From Gambelia wislizenii (taxonomy: Eukaryota; Chordata; Lepidosauria; Squamata; Crotaphytidae): a stretch of 64,000 nt of DNA. This document shows, piece by piece, positions 1-11,272 of the stretch (its first letter is position 1; each line of letters opens with the position of its first letter). The position numbers and the translations under genes are program-made. The DNA lies in assembly GCA_030847615.1 (NCBI GenBank), contig JAUMIR010000004.1, forward strand, positions 83,359,001 through 83,423,000. The letters are read 5' to 3'. The notes below the pieces were generated by a model that did no database searches, was not told where the DNA came from, and was given only the letters and a program-made list of their open reading frames with translations.

Positions 1-1274
1 TGGGCCATAATCAAGGAAATATGAAAGAAGAGACATTTCCTTTATCCTTGATATTCTGAGCACTTATATATACTTCAGTGTGCTTGGGAGCTGAAGCTAT
101 TAAGGATATTCTTCCACACCCTGCTGTATAAATTCAGTATTCATTCCCAGTGGATTTTCCTGTCCCTATACCTGCTATGCTGCTACACTCGCTAGTGTAG
201 TACTGTGCTACTATGAAAAACCAATTCTCTCCAAACATCCTTTAATAAGCATGAAAATGGGGATAAGGCTGTTATTTCAGGTTCAAAAGAATCAAGCTGC
301 TTCTCTGCAACTGGATGGTCACTGCTTTTGCGCTCTCCTTATGGCTGATCTAAGTTTCTTAGGTGCAGCTAGCATTCTCTAATTTGCAGATGTACTGGAC
401 TGCAACTTATATTACCCCACCCAGCATGGTTATTGGAAGTTAGGGTACAGCACATCTGGAGGGTGCTGAATCAGTAAAAGCTGGTACAGTGCTTTTCAAT
501 GTAATCTCTCAAAAAGCATTGGCTAATTGTTAAGAAATTGTAATAAGTAGATAGGTACAGAACAAAGGGGGGGCAACACAAAAGCACCCCTTTTGAGGGA
601 AGAATAGAGTCTGGAATAGAGCTGAGACACATTGTTTGTCCTCAAAATACTTTCTTCTTGAAACTGTGCTTCTCTTCACTCAGCTACCATGGCTAGAAAG
701 ATTAAATACCCATTGTGAGACATTCATTTCCTACCAAAGATGGACAGCTGATTACTGCCTGGAGTAGCAGTAGCCAAGCCAAGTTCAGAGGGACTGAACT
801 TAAATTACAAATGAGGAGAACCAGGGGAAGTTACTTTGGGGGAGTACAACACCCAGAATTCCCAAGCCAGCACGGTCATTGAGAGTTGTTATTTATCATT
901 TCTGGAGGGTATCAAATTGGGGAAAGTACGCAGCACAGGCTATTTTGGCTGGGGGATTATGGGAGCCGTAAGATTTCTGGTGCCAGTCCATATCAGGTAA
1001 ATGCTTTCATACATATTTTTGACTCTCTTAGTTTGACTTAAATTCTTAGGATTAAAACAAGTTTAGATGCTTTTAGTATATGGAAAATGAGAAGTATGGA
1101 CTTGCATCTGTTTCCTGGTTTACCTCTAAACATTTTACCCTGGTTGTTGTCCTACTGTCTACACACCACTACTACAACCTATACCAGCATTATACAGGAG
1201 GATCATAGCCCATATGTTGCTATGGTAGTTCAACAACATTGTTTAAAGACTTATTTTCTGTTTCCATTTCCAAG
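1..1274 (+). other. copine intron, upstream part
   Basis: No exon was recognised before 1275. Two decayed palindromic MITE copies are visible: about 385-465 (contains GACTGCAACTTATATTACC and the mirrored CATCTGGAGGG) and about 826-893 (GAAGTTACTTTGGGGGAGTA followed by CCCAGAATTCCC). The rest is AT-rich unique-looking sequence. Confidence 0.5.
826..893. mobile_element. palindromic MITE, GACTACAACTCCCAG family (partial)
   Basis: Contains AAGTTACTTTGGGGGAGTAC and CCCAGAATTCCCAAGCCAGC, the left half of a family whose full copies are mirror palindromes; see 9296-9392 for the clearest copy. Confidence 0.45.
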
Positions 1275-1378
1275 GATGTCGCCACCATGCAGTTCTGTGC
1301 CAACAAGCTGGACAAGAAAGATTTCTTTGGAAAATCCGACCCCTTCATGGTGTTTTACAGAAGCAATGAGGATGGGAC
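1275..1378 (+). CDS. CPNE5: copine exon: start of the second C2 domain (CPNE5-like)
   Basis: Internal coding exon of a copine, a calcium-dependent phospholipid-binding protein with two C2 domains and a C-terminal vWA-like domain. It is preceded by a pyrimidine-rich tract ending in AG at 1273-1274 and followed by GTAAGT at 1379. The 34 complete codons begin [20 protein letters not shown] and continue with [14 protein letters not shown], the first strands and first calcium loop of the C2B domain (acidic residues in [11 protein letters not shown]). The exon ends two bases into a Thr codon completed by the next exon, which confirms frame and splice site. Upstream exons for the first C2 domain are not visible. 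The paralogue call (CPNE5 over CPNE8 or CPNE9) is remembered sequence similarity and less sure than the family. Confidence 0.9.
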
Positions 1379-2421
1379 GTAAGTACCAGGGCTTTCAATC
1401 TTGCAGCAGGATGTTTGCTCAGATCATAACACAGTCTGGTTCACTGACTTCTAGTAAAACGTTGTCTCAAGCAATTTTTATCAAGAAGCATGAAATATTC
1501 CCTTGATACAAATTTTCTGATTAATGCAGTGGAAACTGTATTCATTATGCAGTTCTAGGGATCTTTGCTTATTTTGTTTTCATTCAAAGAACAAAGAATT
1601 TTACAAACTTTTTCCCCCTGCTGACTGAGATTACAAGAGGTTATTTTTGCGTATTTTTGATTATTTTTTCACATTTGCAAAATTCTGCTTGTGCAGAAAG
1701 CTATCTTTTGTGTAAACATAATTTTCTTAGAAAGTCCTGAAATGCAAATAAATAAAATAAAATAAAACAAAATGAATCCAGCAGGGTTTCTTGATGCAAC
1801 AAGACAACCAGTATCATAAAAAAATAAGAAAAAATGAAATTAGTTTTGTATTCCTCTGTTGGGGCCTTCTTCAGATTATGGATACCATATCCACTACATC
1901 ATTGGACATGATATAGGACATTAGTTTTAAAAAGACTAATAACTTTTGGGTGCTTATTTACAAGGCTGTTGTAATAATACATCTTCTGTTGTAAAGCCAT
2001 GAAAAATCTAATACATGATAACATGGTGTTGACACCTCCTTTTAAACATTCTGTACCTGCCAATCTAAAAAGGAATATATTTTGCATATTTATGGGGAAA
2101 TCAGCACTCCTGGAGAATACTGTCCAAAAATAAAGTGAGGTGGGAAAGAGAAGATATGAAGGGGAGAGAATTAAAACTCAGTTGGGATGGGAAAGTACGG
2201 TACCTTTCAGCATTCTCATCCTTGTGATTGTTGTAGGCTGCTCTGGGAGATATTAATGCATCCTTACTCCTCCAATTTTATAACATTGGCTGTCCTAAAA
2301 AATAAATGATTGGCAGTGGACTTGATGTGCCTTCTTTCCTTACCATTATCCAGTCACTAAAAACTGTTCTCTCAGAAGCATTTCTTTTGTTCATTTTAAG
2401 TAAGCAAATCACAGAGTAGGA

Positions 2422-2508
2422 CCTGAGCTTGGAAAAGTTACTTTGGGGACTACAACTTTCAGAATCCATTAGCTAACGTGAGGATTCTTGAAGCTGTAGT
2501 TCAGTAAG
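2422..2508. mobile_element. palindromic MITE, GACTACAACTCCCAG family
   Basis: The left arm is GACCTGAGCTTGGAAAAGTT with ACTACAACTTTCAGAATCC; the right arm is GGATTCTTGAAGCTGTAGTT. Confidence 0.5.
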
Positions 2509-2644
2509 AAATGTTCCCAGTTTCTCATCAAGACACTGAAGCACTGGTGCCAGAATTGTGCTAACAAATTACAGGTCTAAGTAAAAATACAATATATTCA
2601 GTTATATCTTCTATGAAGGATGGCTGTTTGTGTTTGCTAATGTA

Positions 2645-2893
2645 ATGGGCCCTCAATATCCATTGGGGTTTGGTTCCAGGACCCCCAGTTGATACCAAAA
2701 TCTGTAGATGCTCAAGTCCCATTATATACAATGGTGTAGTAAAATGGCATCCTTTATATAAAATGGTGAAAAGCAAGGTTTGTTTTTTGGAATCCCCCCA
2801 CACCAAAAAAACAAAAAACAAAAACAGTTTCAAGCCATGGTTGAGTGAATCCGTGGATGCAGAAGCTGTGGATACTGAAGGCTGACTGTAATA
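2645..2893. mobile_element. Tc1/mariner-Tigger-like MITE
   Basis: The left end reads GGCCCTCAATATCCA followed by GGACCCCC; the right end, reverse-complemented, reads CAGCCTTCAGTATCCACAG. These imperfect inverted termini with repeated TATCCA/GTGGAT words resemble short Tigger-like elements. No clean TA duplication is visible. A similar element lies at about 36988-37214 (left GTCAGCCTCCGTACCTACAG, right end GTGGATAAGGGATTGACC). Confidence 0.5.
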
Positions 2894-3310
2894 TATTTCC
2901 TATAGTGTCTGTTTCAGCACTCCTTCAGAGAAGGAGTGATAACTTATGGATCCTATGACAGTAGGGCGATGAATTTGCCCTAGGTTTTAAAAATGCTTGA
3001 AGGAGCTATCCAGTGTGCTGAATCTATTTGGGAGATAGCTCCTTTTGAGTCTGTCAATCAAAACCTAGCATGGATTCACTGCTCCATTAACCCAAGCTTC
3101 ACCAGCTGCCACAGCAGAGAAAAGCTGTTTAGCTTTTTAAAGTGGTTAATTTTGGTGATGATCCAACCTTGTGCCGTTATTCTCCTGTCCATGATAGTTT
3201 GGAGAATGATGTTTAAGAGGCTGGAATTTCTTTGTTCTTTGTTGTCTAACCCTGGGCAGTCTCAAGGTGAAGAATCCACCATTAAACTGTTTTTCTTTTA
3301 ATCTCGCCAG

Positions 3311-3415
3311 ATTTACCATCTGCCATAAAACAGAAGTGGTGAAGAACACTCTGAATCCTGTATGGCAGTCCTTTGCTATCCCCGTGCGAGCCCTGTGCAA
3401 TGGAGACTACGACAG
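3311..3415 (+). CDS. CPNE5: copine exon: middle of the second C2 domain
   Basis: Second copine exon in the window, with acceptor CTCGCCAG at 3303-3310 and donor GT at 3416-3417. Its first base completes the Thr codon of the previous exon. The product reads [20 protein letters not shown], then [14 protein letters not shown], ending two bases into an Arg codon. KTEV..NTLNPVW is the very conserved C2 strand and turn found in copines and related C2 proteins. The intron before it is about 1.9 kb. In the same frame the sequence stays open a short way into both introns, so a longer single-exon reading is a run-through and not a gene. Confidence 0.92.
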
Positions 3416-3776
3416 GTACAGACCCCAAAGTGTTAGACTCTGCTTAACAGCTGGGTTTGCATAACCAGGGCAGGGAGATGTGAAGGTGACAGAGGTAATT
3501 AAATGTTGTGTGTGATTGGATCCAAGAAAATGTCATATGCAAGATATATGAACAGGCTTCTGTACTTCAGAGCAACTTTGAATTATGTATGGTCCTGTCA
3601 AAGCATAAACCCATCCTTTGGCCAGAATACTTGGAATTACAACAGGAATAGCTCATATTAGATATCAATTCTGTCCAGCTAAATATCCCCCGAACTCAGA
3701 GGTATGAAGGAAGCCAAGTGTGTATGTGTGGCAGATGAAATCACCAACTCTGCTAGTCTGGTTTGACCCTGTGCAG

Positions 3777-3850
3777 TGGCCATACTGGCTGGGGTTGATG
3801 GGAGTTGTAAGTCCAGCATGTCTCAAAGGCACCAAGCTGAGAAAGGCTGC
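3777..3850. mobile_element. palindromic MITE, CCTCCAGATGT family (representative)
   Basis: Carries GGCCATACTGGCTGGGGTTG followed by ATGGGAGTTGTAAGTCCAGC, the right half of a family whose full form runs CTCCAGATGTT...ACTCCCAGCATTCC...GGCTAGGG.TGATGGGAGTTGTAGTCCA. Better copies are at 59845-59965 and 34262-34380; others lie near 5920-6050, 27555-27630, 28490-28625, 29420-29500 and 38820-38945. Confidence 0.45.
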
Positions 3851-4094
3851 TCCTCCATGGGATTCAAGATGGCTACTAACATTCAAGATGGCTACTAGCA
3901 TCCTGAGTGCCAGGCAATAGTGACAAACTATGGAGGGGGCACTCTTTGCCTGTAGGCTCTTCTTGTGTCCTTTTTGGAACTACTTGACTGTCCACAGGTG
4001 AAAACAGGATGCTAGACTGTGAAGTTGAAGGCTTTCATGGCTGGCATCCATAGGTTGTCTGTGGTTTTTTTTTCCAGGCTGTGAGGCAGTGTTC

Positions 4095-4155
4095 TGGAAG
4101 AGTTTACTTCTGATATTTCACCGGCATCCGTGGCTGGCATTGTCAGAGAATGGTT
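4095..4155 (-). ncRNA. decayed hammerhead-ribozyme-like motif in Penelope terminal repeat
   Basis: On the - strand the order is TTCT, CTGACAA (box 1; consensus CUGANGA with G8 changed to A), a stem-loop of GCCAGC...GCCGGT (one mismatch and one G-T pair in six), GAAA (box 2), then a short TATC before AGAA, which can pair with TTCT as stem I. Penelope-like elements are reported to carry minimal hammerheads in this position. With box 1 altered, this copy is probably inactive. Confidence 0.5.
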
Positions 4156-4270
4156 GGGTAGGGGTGTGGGGGTTTTATATACTGTATTGTTGGAGAGGAT
4201 ATATAAATTTGTGTATTTGAATGGCTAGTTCCTGGGTGGAGATATGCAAGCAGGATTAGTGTCTGTTTGG

Positions 4271-4543
4271 CTAATGGCCCATTATTGGATGGAAATCCCC
4301 CTGTCCCTGGGTAAAGTTCATTTGCATGTGTTGAGTTTTGATTTCGGTGTTTTTCAGGACTGGTAGCCAAACTTTGTTTACTTTAAGGGTTTCTTCTTTC
4401 CTGTTGAAGTTGTCCAGGTGTTTGTGGATTTCAATAGCTTCTCTGTGCTTTCTGACATGATAGTTGTTGGCTTGGTACAGAATTTCTGTGTTTTTGAATA
4501 ACATTTTGTGTTCAGGTTGGTTTATAATGTGTTCTGCTACTGC
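4271..4543 (-). pseudogene. Penelope-like protein C-terminal remnant
   Basis: About 90 codons of the C-terminal end of a Penelope-like retroelement protein, which normally joins a reverse transcriptase and a GIY-YIG endonuclease and works in target-primed copying. Visible words: EAIEIHKHLDNFNRKEETLK and VNKVWLP. The catalytic parts of both domains are missing and in-frame stops occur upstream, so it is dead. Confidence 0.6.
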
Positions 4544-4559
4544 TTATTTTTCTGACTAC

Positions 4560-7500
4560 ACACTGGTCAGAAAGAAACATTGGTTGTTGGAAGCTCAGGG
4601 GAACTCATGGGGAAGAGGAAGTCAAAAAGGCTGCCTTAAAGCCAGGCAAGAGGTACAGGCCTGAGCCAGTCATTAGGCAGAGTGAGGAATCTGCTTCAGA
4701 GGAATGCTGGTAGCAACCACCATTTGTTCCGCCTGAGCCCTCTGGCCAGCTCGCCTTATCCTTCCATCCCTCCAGCCATTCCCCTCTCTTGGATGACAGA
4801 TCTATGTGTGCCACATGGACCATCTTGCACTCCATAAGCCAGCTTGCTGTTTGTGAGTGTACTGGAGGACATTATCCCATTGCCCATGTTGGAAGTAAGA
4901 TTCAGTGGCCAGTCCATTTTTCTTCCACACATAAAATGGAAGCAGATGGCATCTTGACCTTTGCCTCAGGAAAAAAAATGCTTTGGCTGGCTAGCAGGAT
5001 AGGTTGGAAAGGTCTGTTAGACCAGGATTTCCACTAGCCAAGGAGTTCTGAGATCTAGGAGGGCAAAGGATAGAAGAAGAGGGACTTATTTTAAACATAA
5101 AGCACCAAATTTTCCATAGCCAATGAACCTGTCACTCTGTCCTGTAGAATCTGTTACAGTGAGAAATAACAGTGACACAAACAATAACCTGACTGGAGAC
5201 ATCAAAGCAAATCAGAAATGCTGGAGATTCAGCCTTTTCTAAATAAGATGGCTCTTGTTCTATCAGTGTTACTGAAGAGACAGAAGTGGAGGTGGTTAGG
5301 GGGGAGCAGACTCCCCTCGGGAAAGCAATCTGCTTCCTTCTCACAGATGATGGAACAGAAATGTACTTAAGGGGCGATGGATGGATGGATGGAAATGAAC
5401 CAAAAGGTCTGATTGGAGAAGCCCCCAGAGATGGATTATCTGTTATATTCACAAAAGCCACTACCACTTCTCTGCCTAAATCCTTAGAAAAGGTCAGTCG
5501 CAATTCAGGAGAGATAGTCTTGTTGGTGGGGGATTGGCATTCATGTTAATCAAAGTAATAAGAGTACCTCATACACAGGAATGCCAATTACAGGGAAAAT
5601 GATTGAGTCCATTACCCTGCGCAACATACTCTTCTCTCAGCTTGATGTCATCATGAAAAACACAATACAATCCACTCTCTGCATCTGCGTGAGCTTACAC
5701 TTGCATGCGTGAGAGCTGTTCTTTACTCATAGCTTTCACCCGTGAGGATTCTACAATATTTACTGTTACGAGCTCAGCTCTTCAGCGCATGTACCAAACT
5801 GTTTTTCACATCACTTGTTCCTGAGGATTAAATGCAGCTATATGTGGTACAGGCCTCAGTGTAACCTAAAAGAGGAAAATATAGACATTCTCCCCTGGCC
5901 CTGGCCCCAGCCACTGGCAAGAAAACGTTGTTTTCTGGAACAGGTTTGGGGAATTTATGGCTGTTGCTGGACTGCATCTTCCATCATTCCCATATCTGGC
6001 TATGTAGGCTAGGGCTGATGAGATTTGCAGTCCAACCATATTTGACACATTAACTCCCCCCCCCTTGTTCTGGAGTAAAAGGACAAATGGCAGAAAAAGA
6101 AGAAGTTAGAACTACCTAGTTTAGTAATACCCCCAGGCTAAGCAGGTGGAGCACTGAATCCTAAGACACCATACTAGGATTCAGGGGACCTAGTCCCGCG
6201 TGCATTTTGTTTCCTGATTAAAAGTTCTGGGCAACTTGAAACTATAAAACGTATTGGCCAAGGTCCTACATGGCATGCACGGAGTATAACTGCTCTGTAT
6301 GTGCAGAGATGTGCTTGCCACCTCCCCTTCCCAAAGGCATCAGCCAAACCCTGTTGGTCTGTTGCTCCAGCCATTAAACAACCAGGGAAGGTGAGGGAGG
6401 GAAGTGAATGGGCAACTATCTCCCCTGCAGTTCCTGAGAGAGAAGCAGAGGCACAACAGCTGTCATTCCTTTGTTCAGATTCTGGCCTGTCAGGGTGTGG
6501 GACAGAAATACCTTTCTTTCAATAAAGATAGATCCTTGATTCACCAGGTTGGCCTTCTAATTTTTCCTGGAGTTACTGGGGAAAGTACATAATTCCTCTG
6601 CCCTGATGGATCCTCAACTAGGAGCTGCTTCTCCTATGGCTGCTCCAAGTTGAATGGGAGCTCCACTGGCATTGGGCTGTAGTTCAGTATTGGCAGAGCT
6701 CCTGTTTAGGTGCTGGAGCCACAGCAGTAAAATCCAGAGTGAATTTGCAGCTCCCATGGTGGTGGATCCACTAGCCCCCTCCAAAAGGAGCTTTTCCAAG
6801 CTCTGACAAAAGAGGCTTCTTGTTTCATCTCAAGGCTTCCACCAAAAGATATAGCTAAGAATTTTTCCAGTGGCATTAATATTCTGCTATTCCCAAGATG
6901 CTATTACTACAAAATTACATGACAGTATTACAAGTGGTTTATTTACCATGATTATCTTATTAATCCTCAAAACAGCCATGTGAACTAAGGAGCTTATTAC
7001 ACCACATTGCACTGCACTGCGCTTGTCCTGTCTTTGCTTGGAGCTTATCCCACAATGTCATGGCTCTTCCAGTGCTGTACTGTGCTGTACCACTGCTGGG
7101 TTGCTGGGAAATCAATTCTTTTCCCCTTTGAAACAACTCATTCATGGCCTCCTATCCCACTGTGGTTTGGTAACCACATTGGATGTTAATTTCTCTTTCT
7201 GCTTCATTGCAATATTAAGAGCATAGGAGGCACAGTACAGGTGTGGCTTCATTGGTCTTCTCTTGGGTATTCCCCAGGGGTCTCCCGCAGGGAATCCCCA
7301 GACTACTTTTGACTGTTGCACTGGGAGGACCCCAAAAGTTGCAATAGTTCCTAAGAGAACTGCTGTACATTCATTCTCCATTCTCTGGTGGATTTTTTAA
7401 AAAAACATACACATTGTTTTACTTTTTTTAAAAAAAAAAGAGAGAGTAGTAGCCCAGTTTCACTATTCTGATACAGTCTTATTAAGGATTAATGCCCAGA

Positions 7501-8200
7501 GAAACTATGGGGTTCAGAAAAAGTTCAAAGAGTAAATAAAGAGTAGATATACAAAGTTAAACAAGTAATATACAAAATCAGAACCTGGTAAGTGTTGATT
7601 CGTGGGGAAAATCAGGAAAAAAAATGGTGGAAGTGCCATGGTGTGTGTTCATCAGCCCAATCTGGGCAGGGAGAGGGGGTGGTTCCATAATAGCATTATT
7701 ACATGATTGCACCATTGCACTGTTGCACAATTATGGATTCCTATTTTTACACACCAGTCATGGAGCAGGAGGTGGAGCAAACAGGGTGGTGTAAACAATA
7801 TTGTCATATTTCAAATGAGAGAAAGCAAATATGGGAAGTAACACCATTGAAGCTCAAATGCTGTGATAGTGCAAAAGAGTGCATTCCCATTCCACTGCCT
7901 TACTGAATATAGGAGAAGTAGTTTTTCAAATGGAAGCATCCAAAGCAATTGACTAGTGTAGTAGTTATCTAAGTCACTGTAGCCCTATAACACAGAGGAT
8001 GAAAATAATTCAGAAATCTGAACCCAGTTTTCATACTGGAGAGCCAAACACTTACTACTTTCATGCATAGAAATTAGGTTGTATGTTTTTAAAAATGAAA
8101 TACCAGACTGAGTGTGACTAGGGTGTATGTATCTCTAGGAATATAGTGCATGAAGAAGGGAGGGGATGAAAGCCTTTTCTTTCCAGCTGTCATATTGATG
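4560..8200 (+). other. intron stretch, little recognised
   Basis: No exon or RNA gene seen. A MITE of the CCTCCAGATGT type is likely near 5920-6050 and an ATGG tetranucleotide run near 5378-5394; poly-purine tract GAAAAAAAAAGAGAGAG at about 7430. The rest is unassigned. Confidence 0.4.
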
Positions 8201-8233
8201 ATTTCCCCTGCCCACCCTCCGCCATGTGATTAA

Positions 8234-8584
8234 GGAGATTTTCAGACACCGTTTAACCATACCTACCACGTGAGGAGGTCCCGGGAGAGGAACGGCGCTC
8301 TTGCGCGGCAGGGGGTCATTTTCGGACGCCACCGTCCCTCTTCCGGGATCCTTCGTTGCACATCCGTGAAGCTTTGGAAGCGGCCGCGCCATATTTTAAG
8401 CAAGGAAGTTGCACGTGCTTAAAATATGGCGCGGCCGCTTCCAAAGCTTCACGGACGTGCAACGAAGGATCCCGGAAGAGGGACGGCAGAGTCCTAAAAT
8501 GTCCCCCTGCCGCGCAAGAGTGCCGTTCCTCTCCCGGGACCTCCTCACGTGGTAGGTACTGTTAAATGGTGTCTGAAAATCTCC
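8234..8584. mobile_element. fold-back MITE with ~168-bp arms and TAA target duplication
   Basis: A 351-bp GC-rich inverted repeat. The left arm (8234-8402) and right arm (8416-8584) are near-perfect complements, with roughly ten mismatches by reading, around a 13-nt loop. The outer 17 bases, GGAGATTTTCAGACACC, are perfect inverted termini, and the element is flanked by TAA at 8231-8233 and 8585-8587. A 3-bp TWA duplication is typical of PIF/Harbinger elements, which is my tentative assignment. It has no coding capacity. A transcript would form a very long hairpin. Confidence 0.8.
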
Positions 8585-8662
8585 TAAGTCAGGCAAAATC
8601 TTTGTCAACCACAATTTTGTAGTTTCTCCTACTCAGAAGATTATCACATGCTGAAAACATCC

Positions 8663-8830
8663 CAGGACAGGGACGACAGGAGATCGTTAAAAGGCTTGCC
8701 TTTTAGACGACATTGTCCCTGTCCTGCAATGCTCCCGTTCTGTTCCTGTTCCTCCCCCGCTTCCTCTTATTCATGGCTTCAGCTGTGAATAAGAAACCTG
8801 TTCCGTTATTATAACAGAATGACGGGCGAG
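8663..8830. repeat. imperfect hairpin region beside the fold-back element
   Basis: GGACAGGGACGACAGG (from about 8663) is mirrored imperfectly by CATTGTCCCTGTCCTG near 8720-8736, with AAAAGGC/GCCTTTT at the turn. A second small hairpin, CTTATTCA...TGAATAAG, follows at about 8766-8793. The origin is unclear: it may be another decayed fold-back element. Confidence 0.35.
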
Positions 8831-9194
8831 TGAACAGAGGACCTGTTATGATGGCGAGTGAGCTCGTGATATGGCGTCAGTGGGAGTTTGGACTTCAACT
8901 CCCAGAAGCCCCAGCCAGCTTACCCAATGGTCAGGAATTTTGGGAAACGAAGTCTAAAACACCTGGAGGACCCAAGTCTGGGAACCACTGCTCTAGTGCC
9001 TTATGTAGAGTGAAAGAGAGTTGTGTGGGAGGATACTTGAAGACTATTTGGCTGCTGAATAATGGTGCAAAAAATGTTTATTCATTTCAAATTTGGATTT
9101 TCTGGTCTTATATTATTTGTTATGTCACAGATTGATGAGTGATGGTAGAGAGTACAGCTTATAAGTGCACCGATATTTCGATAATTGCTAAAGT

Positions 9195-9232
9195 AGTGTG
9201 TGTGTGTGTGTGTGCGTGTGTGCGTGTGTGCT
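9195..9232. repeat. (GT)n microsatellite
   Basis: An almost pure GT run with a few GC interruptions and a CTTGCTTGCC edge. Confidence 0.95.
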
Positions 9233-9295
9233 TGCTTGCCCACACTTGCATGGTGTTTCATATTTTGCAGTTACATTTTATCAGCAATTTTTAAA

Positions 9296-9392
9296 AATTA
9301 CTTTTTGACTACATTTTCCAGAATCCTCCAACTAACATGGCAAGTGGCCATGTTGGCTGGGGGATTCTGGGAGCTGTAGTCCAAAAAGTACA
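9296..9392. mobile_element. palindromic MITE, GACTACAACTCCCAG family (clear copy)
   Basis: The left arm, TTACTTTTTGACTACATTTT followed by CCAGAATCCTCCAACTAACATGG, is mirrored by the right arm, CTGGGGGATTCTGGGAGCTG followed by TAGTCCAAAAAGTA, so the whole ~97 bp is a hairpin. Other copies: 826-893, 2422-2508, 19740-19815, 33809-33870, 41885-41985, 57234-57352 and 58433-58560. Full copies extend to AGCTTGGAAAAGTTAC at the outer edge. Non-coding. Confidence 0.65.
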
Positions 9393-9522
9393 TTTGCATT
9401 TTGCAATCTGATTCCTCCTCAGTTCTGAAGCATACAAAGTGCCTAATTTGAGCAAACATCAGGTGCCATGATCAAGGTAGCTCTGTGGAGATTTCATGTG
9501 TATTCTGCATCTTAAGCTTAAA

Positions 9523-9901
9523 GGGGCTGTCTAGATGAGAAGATATAATGTGGATTGCTGCACATGAATGAAAATGTGCAGCAGCATTCATTTGTCTCTA
9601 TGGTTCTTTGACAAAATCACTGGTATGCGAAGCGATCCGTGTTTGAAGTGCACACGCAGGTTTGCCCGCGCACATCTGACCAATCACCTTTCCACTTCCA
9701 CCCTCGCCAAGAATGCACTGCGATGCAAATCGAATGTCCAAATGAGCAGGAATGTACTTTTCCACGGATTATTTTAAAAACCTTGGAGAAAGCCATGAAG
9801 ACCTTTTCCTCCACAGTATTTGGTCTTGGTCAGCTCTCATTGGGAAAAAAGGTATTCTCTGCATATTCTATTAGGATTATTTTCACCAATTAGACAACCC
9901 C
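9523..9901. mobile_element. DNA transposon fragment, GGGGTTGTCTA terminal family
   Basis: The left end GGGGCTGTCTAGATGAGAAG and the right end (reverse complement) GGGGTTGTCTAATTGGTGAA are inverted repeats. The same termini, including a following AAAATA motif, bound 26000-26655 and 37454-38601. TTA follows the right end, but the matching left duplication is offset by two bases. The interior is CpG-rich with no intact reading frame. Confidence 0.6.
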
Positions 9902-10453
9902 TTAGACAAGATCACAGAGATAAGAGACTCCAAGAGTCATTCTGGACCTGAACCTGAAGAATCGAGTTTTCCAGCAGAGTAGAACCTCTGTTCCATTCTG
10001 GTTGATGGGAATTTCAGCATCCTGTCTCCAAAAACACATTATTTTCCTCCAACCTTCACTTGCTTCACCGGCTCCTAAACAAACCCAAGCAAATTATTAA
10101 ATTGGCATTTCCCCCCCCCCTCGTTTCCATTACAATTCCTGTACTGGATCTTTAATTAGTTTGTTTTGACTGTTGCGTGGGCCTTTCCCCCCATTTTTAG
10201 ATGGTATATTTTTAGCTTTTGTCACCATGGAAACATGTGACACTGGGACCAAGACCGAGACAGCAAACGCAATCTTCGCCTCATTCGGTTGCCTGACTGA
10301 AAGTGGGCTTTTAGAATATTAACCTTTTCCTTGTCCAGTGCTTGAAAACGATGGAATAGTTTATACAACTGCCACAGAGCCCTGATACTTAAAGAGTGGG
10401 TGCTTGGATGAATTTAAAGATACCTATATTGTTGTTATTAAGGTTATTTAATA

Positions 10454-10577
10454 GAAGAATCATGGAATCATAGAGCTGGAAGGGACCACAAGGGCCATCT
10501 AGTCCATCCCCAGGCCTTGCAGGAAATGTACACAGTCCAAGGATTTCTGACAGATGGCAATCCAGCCTCTGAATTAT
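10454..10577 (-). mobile_element. CR1 LINE 3' end, antisense
   Basis: Begins GAATCATGGAATCATAGAGC and TGGAAGGGACCACAAGGGCC, the reverse complement of the CR1 3' terminus with its short ATTCTATG-type tail. The copy is short and truncated. Confidence 0.7.
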
Positions 10578-11272
10578 GTTTGCTGTCATCATCCAGTTGC
10601 CAGTTATGTAGCCTAAATGGCATCACTCCTGCCCAAGAAGGTGGTACCAGGCTCAGGCTGTCCAGTGATGCTTCCACCTGGTGCCAAATGTATCAGTATG
10701 TTTGTGGCTCACTTATGGCAATCCCAGGTTGGGCAAAAGGACCAGAGAACTTTTGCAGGATGAATTCTAAAGGGGAGAATCACAAACAGTTTAGTGAGGA
10801 CTAAAAATATTCAGTGGCCATGAAATGCTGATTGACTGCTGGAGGAGGGGCAGGGGGGATGATGAAAAACTGGGAAGAAGCAAGTACCTTAGAAAAGGGC
10901 ATGGCTGGCTGGCTGGCTCTAATTCTGGTTTCATTGCAGAATCCACTGGCAGTGTTATTGTCTCCTTTCAAGCATCTTCAACAATGGCTTCTTTTGCATT
11001 TCACTGTGCTGACACCCCTCCTTCCAACTTGACTCATGCCAACAAAATCCCCCTCCTGTCTCCTAATTTTTCAGTCTCCATAGGGAGCAGATACAGATCT
11101 GTGAAGTCAGGATGTTTTAAAATGGGCTGTTGAGAGGAATGTTTTAACATTCCCTTATTATAATTGGAAACAGGCACTCTTTATGCCAAGATTTGAGATC
11201 TATTCTCACATTTGTATTTCAGTCAGTAAAAGCTGACATGGCAAATGTTCACTTTTTAAAGACGTGGCAATA

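Larger units (their letters stand above)
4017..4543 (-). mobile_element. 5'-truncated Penelope-like retroelement with terminal hammerhead-like motif
   Basis: On the - strand, a reading frame from 4543 to about 4271 encodes a piece reading AVAEHIINQPEHK, later NNYHVRKHREAIEIHKH and DNFNRKEETLKVN. HREAIEIHKH and NFNRKEE match the C-terminal (GIY-YIG endonuclease) end of Penelope-like proteins as I know them. Stop codons lie just upstream in frame, so the copy is truncated. Downstream (4155 to 4017) is the terminal repeat ending ...AGCCTTCAACTTCACAG, a terminus shared with 47129-47353. That repeat contains a decayed hammerhead core. Family recognition is from memory. Confidence 0.65.

Noticed and set aside
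1087..1506. 139-codon open frame over the first copine exon
   Set aside because: It is in a different frame from the copine coding sequence and runs through the splice sites; the real exon is 1275-1378.
3267..3464. 65-codon open frame covering the second copine exon
   Set aside because: Same frame as the exon, but its ends are intron read-through on both sides of good AG and GT sites.
8234..8584. microRNA precursor or CRISPR-like repeat
   Set aside because: The hairpin is far too long and is bounded by a target duplication and terminal repeats of a transposon; there are no spaced repeats.
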